57,448 bases of DNA from assembly GCF_001437355.1 (NCBI RefSeq), contig NZ_JQBM01000003.1:61321-118768 (forward strand), written 5' to 3'. The translations under genes were made by a program, and so were the position numbers. Position 1 is the first letter of the stretch, and each line of letters opens with the position of its first letter. Of this stretch, positions 53,275 through 57,448 are shown piece by piece. The stretch is from Weissella viridescens. Lineage in GTDB: Bacteria; Bacillota; Bacilli; Lactobacillales; Lactobacillaceae. The notes beneath the pieces are model-generated. The model was not told the origin of the DNA, made no database searches, and saw only the letters and a list, made by a program, of their open reading frames with translations.

Positions 53275-54082
53275 AAATGAACCTTCAGATGCAGCTAAAA
53301 GAGTTCCAGACGGTCTTTTTGTTGATTGCCCATATTGCCACACGCATTTCTATGAGAAGCAACTTGGAAAATATAAAGTGTGTCCAAATTGTGGCTATGG
53401 GTTCCGTCTAACCGCACATGAGCGTGTTGCACAAGTCTTAGATGATCATTCTTTCGTTGAAACGAATGCAGAACTTTCGTTACAAAATCCTGATTTTCCG
53501 GGATATGCAGATAAACTGCATAAAGCACAGCGCACAACCAAGTTGCGAGATGCGGTAATGACAGGAACTGGTACGGTTAAAGGACAAGCAGTCGCAGTAG
53601 GCATTATGGATAGTCATTTTGTAATGGGGTCACTTGGAACAATTGTCGGTGAAAAGATTACGCGTTTGTTTGAATTAGCCTTACAAGAAAAGTTACCCGT
53701 TATTTTATTTACCGCTTCAGGTGGTGCCAGAATGCAAGAGGGAATACAATCGCTTATGCAAATGGCTAAAATTTCAGGGGTGCTTGCACGTTTTCAACAA
53801 GCTGGTCTCTTCTATTTGGTGGTCTTAACCGATCCAACTACGGGTGGTGTTACGGCATCGTTCGCGATGGACGGAGATGTGACATTAGCTGAGCCGCATG
53901 CGTTAATTGGTTTTGCGGGACGTCGTGTCATTGAGCAGACCTTACATGAAAAATTACCTGATGATTTTCAACGAGCTGAGTCATTAAAGCAGCAAGGCTT
54001 TGTGGATGAAATTGTAACACGAGAGAATTTAGCAGACACAATTGCTAAGTTGGTTCGATTACATCGCAGAAATGAGGCATAA
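53252..54082 (+). CDS. accD: Acetyl-CoA carboxylase carboxyltransferase subunit beta (AccD)
   Basis: The 276-residue subunit has an N-terminal zinc finger with Cys26, Cys29, Cys44 and Cys47 (CPYC and CPNC pairs), then the crotonase-like carboxyltransferase core ([42 protein letters not shown]). ATG 53252 follows GAGGAGG within accC; upstream in-frame codons are accC sequence in another frame. It forms the carboxyltransferase with AccA. Confidence 0.96.
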   Translation: MGAAHQFKNEPSDAAKRVPDGLFVDCPYCHTHFYEKQLGKYKVCPNCGYGFRLTAHERVAQVLDDHSFVETNAELSLQNPDFPGYADKLHKAQRTTKLRDAVMTGTGTVKGQAVAVGIMDSHFVMGSLGTIVGEKITRLFELALQEKLPVILFTASGGARMQEGIQSLMQMAKISGVLARFQQAGLFYLVVLTDPTTGGVTASFAMDGDVTLAEPHALIGFAGRRVIEQTLHEKLPDDFQRAESLKQQGFVDEIVTRENLADTIAKLVRLHRRNEA

Positions 54083-54083
54083 C

Positions 54084-54866
54084 ATGAGTTTGTTTAAACA
54101 CGATTTGGATCCGGCTGAAGTCGTTGCTAAGTCACGTGAGGACCGCTATTCCGCAAATTATATTATTCAATCATTATTTTCGGACTTTTTTGAGATGCAT
54201 GGAGATCGCCTACAAGGTGATGATCCAAGTATCGTCAGTGGAGTAGCGATGTTGAACGAGCAACCGGTCACAGTTATTGCCATTGATAAAGGCTTAACGT
54301 TAGATGAAAAGATTGCCAAGCGTAACGGTTCGCCGACGCCAAGTGGTTACCGTAAAGCGCAACGTATGATGCAACATGCTGAGAAATTTCGCCAACCTAT
54401 TATTACTTTTATTAATACGCCTGGTGCATATCCTGGTAAAGAAGCTGAGGAAAATGGGCAAGGTGAAGCGATTGCACAATCGATTCTGATGAGTATGAAG
54501 ATTACTGTTCCAATTATCGCCATTATTTATGGTGAAGGAGGATCAGGCGGTGCGTTGGCTTTGGCGACGGCTGATGAGGTGTGGATGTTCGAGAACGCCA
54601 CATACTCTGTGCTTTCTCCAGAAGGGTTTGCCTCAATCTTATGGAAAGATGGTAAACGATCGGATGAGGCGGCACGGCTTATGGGCTTAACAGCGGCTGA
54701 ATTAGCTGATGAAGGCGTTATTGATTATGTTATTCCTGAAGGATGGACAAAGCGTCGCTTAATGCGTTTGGTTCAGGTTCGACTTGAACGTTCAATCGAA
54801 CGATTGATGAAACTAGACCCAAATGAGTTAGTTTCTAGACGCCAACAACGTTTTCGAAAGTTTTAA
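54084..54866 (+). CDS. accA: Acetyl-CoA carboxylase carboxyltransferase subunit alpha (AccA)
   Basis: The 260-residue subunit has the AccA motifs EMHGDRLQGDDPSIVSGVA, NGSPTPSGYRKAQRMM, TFINTPGAYPGKEAEENGQGEA and IYGEGGSGGALALA. It pairs with AccD to carboxylate acetyl-CoA. It begins 1 bp after accD and is the last gene of the cluster, closed by a strong terminator. Confidence 0.96.
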   Translation: MSLFKHDLDPAEVVAKSREDRYSANYIIQSLFSDFFEMHGDRLQGDDPSIVSGVAMLNEQPVTVIAIDKGLTLDEKIAKRNGSPTPSGYRKAQRMMQHAEKFRQPIITFINTPGAYPGKEAEENGQGEAIAQSILMSMKITVPIIAIIYGEGGSGGALALATADEVWMFENATYSVLSPEGFASILWKDGKRSDEAARLMGLTAAELADEGVIDYVIPEGWTKRRLMRLVQVRLERSIERLMKLDPNELVSRRQQRFRKF

Positions 54867-54871
54867 AAACT

Positions 54872-54917
54872 AAAAAGGGTTAGAACACCTCCATTTGGAG
54901 GTGTTCTAACTCTTTTT
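54872..54917. terminator. Bidirectional terminator between accA and pepQ
   Basis: AAAAAGGGTTAGAACACCTCC / GGAGGTGTTCTAACTCTTTTT. In the + strand transcript all pairs are Watson-Crick or wobble; in the minus transcript one becomes A-C. It can serve both convergent units. Confidence 0.95.
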
Positions 54918-56018
54918 TTAATCAATAATTTGTAAGTCTTTTGTTGTATGCGTAAATGAGTCAGCACCAGCTTCGGTTAGAACGACTGAATCCTCAATAC
55001 GAATACCCAGGTCTCCTGGAATATAAATACCTGGCTCAATTGAGAAAGCCATTCCAGGCTCTAGAACAAGGTCATTGTTGGGAGCAACTTGAATCGACTC
55101 GTGCACTGAACTACCTAGTCCATGACCGAGGCGGTGAACAAAGTACTCACCATAACCAGCCTTGGTGATAACATCACGTGCAATTTGATCTAATTCACCG
55201 GTCGTCATTCCGGGTTTAACGGCATCCTGAGCCGTTAACTGCGCTTCAAGGACAACATTGTATACATCGCGTTGATGATCAGTCACGGACTGATAAGCGA
55301 CCGTACGCGTGCTATCAGAGACATAGCCGTCGTAGACTGTTCCTAAATCAAATAAGGCGAGTTCTCCAGGTAGTAGCTTCGTTTGACCGGTAGAACCATG
55401 TGGATTAGCCGCGTGAGCGCCAAATTGAACGAGCGTTTCAAATGACATAGCAGGCACACCACGTGCTTTGATATGATATTCTAATTCAGCCATGACTTCC
55501 AGTTCAGTTTTACCGGTTGCTAAAGCATCAAAACCAAATTGAAAGGCGCGGTCGGCATCAGCTCCAGCTTGATGCATTTTTTCAATTTCAGCAGGTGTTT
55601 TAATTAAACGCATACGCTCAATTAGAGGCGTTAAATCATCCTTGAACTTCACATTGGGGACGACACGTTGAATTTGTTGGGCACGTTCAAGCGTTAGGGT
55701 ACCTTTTTCGACAGCCCAATTTTCAAAATGAGTGGTTTCATCTTTAATATGACCAGCAATCATGGCGAAAGCATCTTCTGAGTCTTGGTAACCATAAACC
55801 GGGTAGGGCCAACCAGTTGCTTTAACCGTTTCAACTTCAAGAGCTGGAGCAAAAATAAAGGGATCGTTTTGTGGGAATAGCACGAGGGCTAAAATACGTT
55901 CAATCGGATCAGATTCGAATCCAGTTAAGTACGAAATTGAGTGGAAATCTGAAATATAAGCGACATCAAGTTGTTGTACATTGAGCCAGTTTTGCAGTTC
56001 CTTAATATTTTGATACAT
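54918..56018 (-). CDS. pepQ: Xaa-Pro dipeptidase (PepQ)
   Basis: The 366-residue M24 metallopeptidase has the creatinase-like N-domain and a pita-bread C-domain with metal ligands in LFDLGTVYDGYVSDSTR (two Asp), HRLGHGLG (His), SIEPGIYIPG (Glu) and RIEDSVV (Glu). It splits dipeptides ending in proline, useful on milk or plant proteins. The start at 56018 follows AAGGAG. It is divergent from ccpA, a pairing known in several lactobacilli; a cre-like site lies at 56054-56067 in its promoter region. Confidence 0.93.
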   Translation of the reverse strand: MYQNIKELQNWLNVQQLDVAYISDFHSISYLTGFESDPIERILALVLFPQNDPFIFAPALEVETVKATGWPYPVYGYQDSEDAFAMIAGHIKDETTHFENWAVEKGTLTLERAQQIQRVVPNVKFKDDLTPLIERMRLIKTPAEIEKMHQAGADADRAFQFGFDALATGKTELEVMAELEYHIKARGVPAMSFETLVQFGAHAANPHGSTGQTKLLPGELALFDLGTVYDGYVSDSTRTVAYQSVTDHQRDVYNVVLEAQLTAQDAVKPGMTTGELDQIARDVITKAGYGEYFVHRLGHGLGSSVHESIQVAPNNDLVLEPGMAFSIEPGIYIPGDLGIRIEDSVVLTEAGADSFTHTTKDLQIID

Positions 56019-56053
56019 AGATGAAAACTCCTTTTTTATTTGATGACTCTTAT

Positions 56054-56067
56054 TGTACACGTTTTCA
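56054..56067 (-). promoter_or_regulatory. cre-like site upstream of pepQ
   Basis: Read on the minus strand the site is TGAAAACGTGTACA, one base away from the consensus TGWAANCGNTNWCA. It lies at the pepQ promoter (TACAAT follows closely). Confidence 0.5.
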
Positions 56068-56138
56068 GAAACCTTGTGTTATTTTCAAGATAATTATGCT
56101 AAAATAACTTTTTACGAAATGAAAAAATTATGAAAACA

Positions 56139-56147
56139 TGCTATGAT
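56139..56147 (+). promoter_or_regulatory. Extended -10 promoter element of ccpA
   Basis: TGcTATGAT, hexamer at 56142-56147, no clear -35 box; the cre at 56153-56166 lies at the expected start of transcription. Confidence 0.55.
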
Positions 56148-56152
56148 AATAG

Positions 56153-56166
56153 TGGTAACGCTTACA
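56153..56166 (+). promoter_or_regulatory. cre site at the ccpA promoter
   Basis: TGGTAACGCTTACA, a near-palindrome with one departure from TGWAANCGNTNWCA, placed just after the -10 box. Autoregulation by CcpA through a cre at its own gene is known in lactic acid bacteria. Confidence 0.75.
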
Positions 56167-56191
56167 ATGAAAAAGAAGAGGAGTGAGGCGC

Positions 56192-57190
56192 ATGGATAAA
56201 CCAACAATCACCATTTATGATGTCGCCCGTGAAGCCGGGGTGTCAATAGCTACTGTTTCGCGTGTTATGAATGGAAACGCCAATGTTAAACCTGCAACTA
56301 AAGAAAAAGTTGAGAAAGTCATTGCTGACTTAGGTTATCGACCTAATGCAGTTGCTCGTGGGCTAGCCTCACGTAAAACGACTACGGTGGGATTGATCAT
56401 CCCCGATTTAACGGATCAGTATTTTGCTGAACTGGCACGTGGAATTGAAGACGTGGCAAATATGTATAATTACCAAATTATTTTATCGAGCTCTAACGGA
56501 AGTGAGATTAAAAATGATCTCATCGATAACCTCCTAGGCAAGCAAGTAGACGGTATTATTTTCATGGGAAACCAAGTCTCATCTGAAATTGAAGAACGTT
56601 TATTGTCGATTGACTTGCCCGTCGTGTTAACTGGGGCACTTGATACACAAAAGAAATTGCCGAGTGTCAATATTGACTATTTCAATGCCTTTCGTGATGC
56701 AACGCTGCATTTAATTGAAAATGACCATCGTCGCATTGCGTTTATTTCAGGTCTATTATCGAAATATACAAAACAAGATTACAAATTCCAAGGCTATGAA
56801 GATGCTATTGCGCAACATGGTATCAACCACGACGATAAACTGATTTTCCAAGCCGGATATACGTATGAAGCAGGTTATCAATTAGCCCAAGCTGTTAAAA
56901 CGTCTGGCGCTACTGCAGCGGTTATCACGACAGATGAAATGGCTGCTGGTGTGTTGAATGGGTTGACTGATTTAGGGTTGCACTTACCTCAAGATTTTGA
57001 ATTAATTAGTAATAATTCGCAGTTAACGCGTATGACGCGACCAGCAATGTCATCGATCACACAACCTATCTATGATATAGGTGCCGTTTCAATGCGTATG
57101 TTAACAAAGTTAATGGGGCATGAGGAGTTAGACGATACGCAAATCGAATTGATGCATGGTTTTACAACACGTGACTCAACAGCAAAATAA
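56192..57190 (+). CDS. ccpA: Catabolite control protein A (CcpA)
   Basis: The 332-residue LacI/GalR-family protein has the N-terminal HTH (TIYDVAREAGVSIATVSRVM) and the hinge (RPNAVARGLASRKTTTVGLI), followed by the periplasmic-binding-like effector domain. Position divergent from pepQ and the closely matching hinge and start identify CcpA rather than another LacI member. With HPr-Ser-P it represses or activates genes through cre sites. ATG 56192 follows GAGGAGTGAGG; the in-frame GTG at 56183 overlaps that site. Confidence 0.92.
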   Translation: MDKPTITIYDVAREAGVSIATVSRVMNGNANVKPATKEKVEKVIADLGYRPNAVARGLASRKTTTVGLIIPDLTDQYFAELARGIEDVANMYNYQIILSSSNGSEIKNDLIDNLLGKQVDGIIFMGNQVSSEIEERLLSIDLPVVLTGALDTQKKLPSVNIDYFNAFRDATLHLIENDHRRIAFISGLLSKYTKQDYKFQGYEDAIAQHGINHDDKLIFQAGYTYEAGYQLAQAVKTSGATAAVITTDEMAAGVLNGLTDLGLHLPQDFELISNNSQLTRMTRPAMSSITQPIYDIGAVSMRMLTKLMGHEELDDTQIELMHGFTTRDSTAK

Positions 57191-57222
57191 AAACACCATT
57201 TCAATTGAAATGGTGTTTTTTT
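57189..57222. terminator. Bidirectional terminator between ccpA and tRNA-Ser
   Basis: AAAAACACCATTTC-AATT-GAAATGGTGTTTTT, a perfect palindrome with flanking A and T runs. It serves ccpA and the convergent tRNA-Ser. Confidence 0.94.
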
Positions 57223-57223
57223 A

Positions 57224-57312
57224 AGGAGACAACGGGATTTGAACCCGTGCGCCGGCTCTACACCGGTTCGGCGGATTTCGAGTCCGCTGCATTACCACTC
57301 TGCCATATCTCC
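57224..57312 (-). tRNA. tRNA-Ser(CGA)
   Basis: The minus strand folds as a class II tRNA. The acceptor is GGAGATA/TGTCTCC, the anticodon stem GCGGA/TCCGC with loop CTCGAAA (anticodon CGA, reading UCG), a long variable arm with CCGG-TGTAGAG-CCGG, and the T-arm ACGGG-TTCAAAT-CCCGT. CCA is not encoded. The base at position 73 reads as T, whereas serine tRNAs usually carry G73. Confidence 0.93.
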
Positions 57313-57326
57313 ATGTACAAACAACA

Positions 57327-57355
57327 ATTATAGCGATAATTGCCTATAAATTCAA
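57327..57355 (-). promoter_or_regulatory. Promoter of tRNA-Ser(CGA)
   Basis: On the minus strand TTGAAT (57350-57355) and a perfect TATAAT (57327-57332) are spaced by exactly 17 bp, 14 bp before the tRNA 5' end. Confidence 0.85.
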
Positions 57356-57356
57356 G

Positions 57357-57386
57357 AAAACCACCAATAAGAATATTGGTGGTTTT
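57357..57386. terminator. Hairpin between the two tRNA genes
   Basis: CCACCAATA-AGAA-TATTGGTGG flanked by AAAA and TTTT works on either strand; on the minus strand it would end the tRNA-Glu transcript. Confidence 0.85.
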
Positions 57387-57392
57387 CGATGA

Positions 57393-57448
57393 TAGCCCAT
57401 CAGGGAGTTGAACCCTGGATGCCGGTGTGAAAAACCGGAGTCTTAACC
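57393..57448 (-). tRNA. tRNA-Glu(TTC), 3' part (partial)
   Basis: The window ends within the D-arm, so only the 3' part is present. The anticodon stem CCGGT/ACCGG encloses loop TTTTCAC with anticodon TTC, and the T-arm is CAGGG-TTCAACT-CCCTG, followed by ATGGGCT and A73. GGTTAAGAC before the anticodon stem is typical of tRNA-Glu. Confidence 0.9.

Noticed and set aside
1..57448. CRISPR arrays, prophage, insertion sequences, defence islands
   Set aside because: No direct-repeat arrays, transposase, integrase or phage genes are present; every large frame is a housekeeping, lipid, competence or regulatory gene.

Overview
The window is a 57 kb stretch of low-to-moderate GC Gram-positive chromosome, dense with housekeeping genes and read almost entirely from the + strand. 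The gene set is that of a lactic acid bacterium: a complete comG operon, coiA and mecA, a FabT-controlled type II fatty-acid cluster using FabK, a pepQ/ccpA divergent pair, and a PASTA kinase/phosphatase pair. A FabZ-type gene sits where streptococci carry fabM, FtsY carries a very long Ser/Ala/Glu-rich N-terminal extension, and glycerol kinase lacks the histidine that HPr phosphorylates. Together these point to the Weissella/Leuconostoc side of the Lactobacillaceae, most likely Weissella. That assignment is inference; no 16S gene is present.

Layout. 1-1.6 kb: 3' end of recD2, then yebC. 1.6-3.3 kb: a purine permease behind an attenuator-type leader. 3.4-7.9 kb: comGA-GB-GC-GD-GE-GF-GG and a YtxK-type methyltransferase. 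8-17.6 kb: priA-fmt-rsmB-stp-prkC-rsgA-rpe-thiN. 17.7-22.3 kb: rpmB, asp23-fakA, recG. 22.3-33.7 kb: plsX-acpP, rnc-smc-ftsY-ylxM-ffh, rpsP, rimM-trmD, rplS. 33.8-37 kb: a tautomerase, glpK and a secreted protein with a degenerate NlpC/P60 domain. 36.9-39.9 kb: dck and mscL on the minus strand, a small membrane protein with a CPBP protease, and an ABM-like protein. 39.9-44.7 kb: mecA, coiA, pepF, and DUF948/YtxH envelope proteins. 44.8-54.9 kb: fabZ1-fabT-fabH-acpP-fabK-fabD-fabG-fabF-accB-fabZ2-accC-accD-accA. 54.9-57.4 kb: pepQ (-), ccpA (+), tRNA-Ser (-) and the 3' part of tRNA-Glu (-).

How the parts work together. The fab/acc cluster makes acyl-ACP, which PlsX and its own dedicated acyl carrier protein pass to phospholipid synthesis, while FakA activates exogenous fatty acids. 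FabT operators sit on the cluster's promoter. SRP (ffh, ylxM) and FtsY are grouped with ribosomal protein and rRNA/tRNA maturation genes. ComG, CoiA and the adaptor MecA suggest a competence pathway that could work if the remaining com genes exist elsewhere. CcpA is probably autoregulated through a cre next to its promoter.

There is no CRISPR array, prophage, insertion sequence or obvious island, and no gene-free stretch exceeds 300 bases. The most interesting signals are regulatory: a nearly identical 22-bp inverted repeat ahead of two ribosomal protein genes, and an unclassified attenuator leader ahead of the purine permease. At the protein level the notable items are the pseudo-NlpC/P60 protein, the repeat-bearing FtsY extension and the altered GlpK regulatory site.
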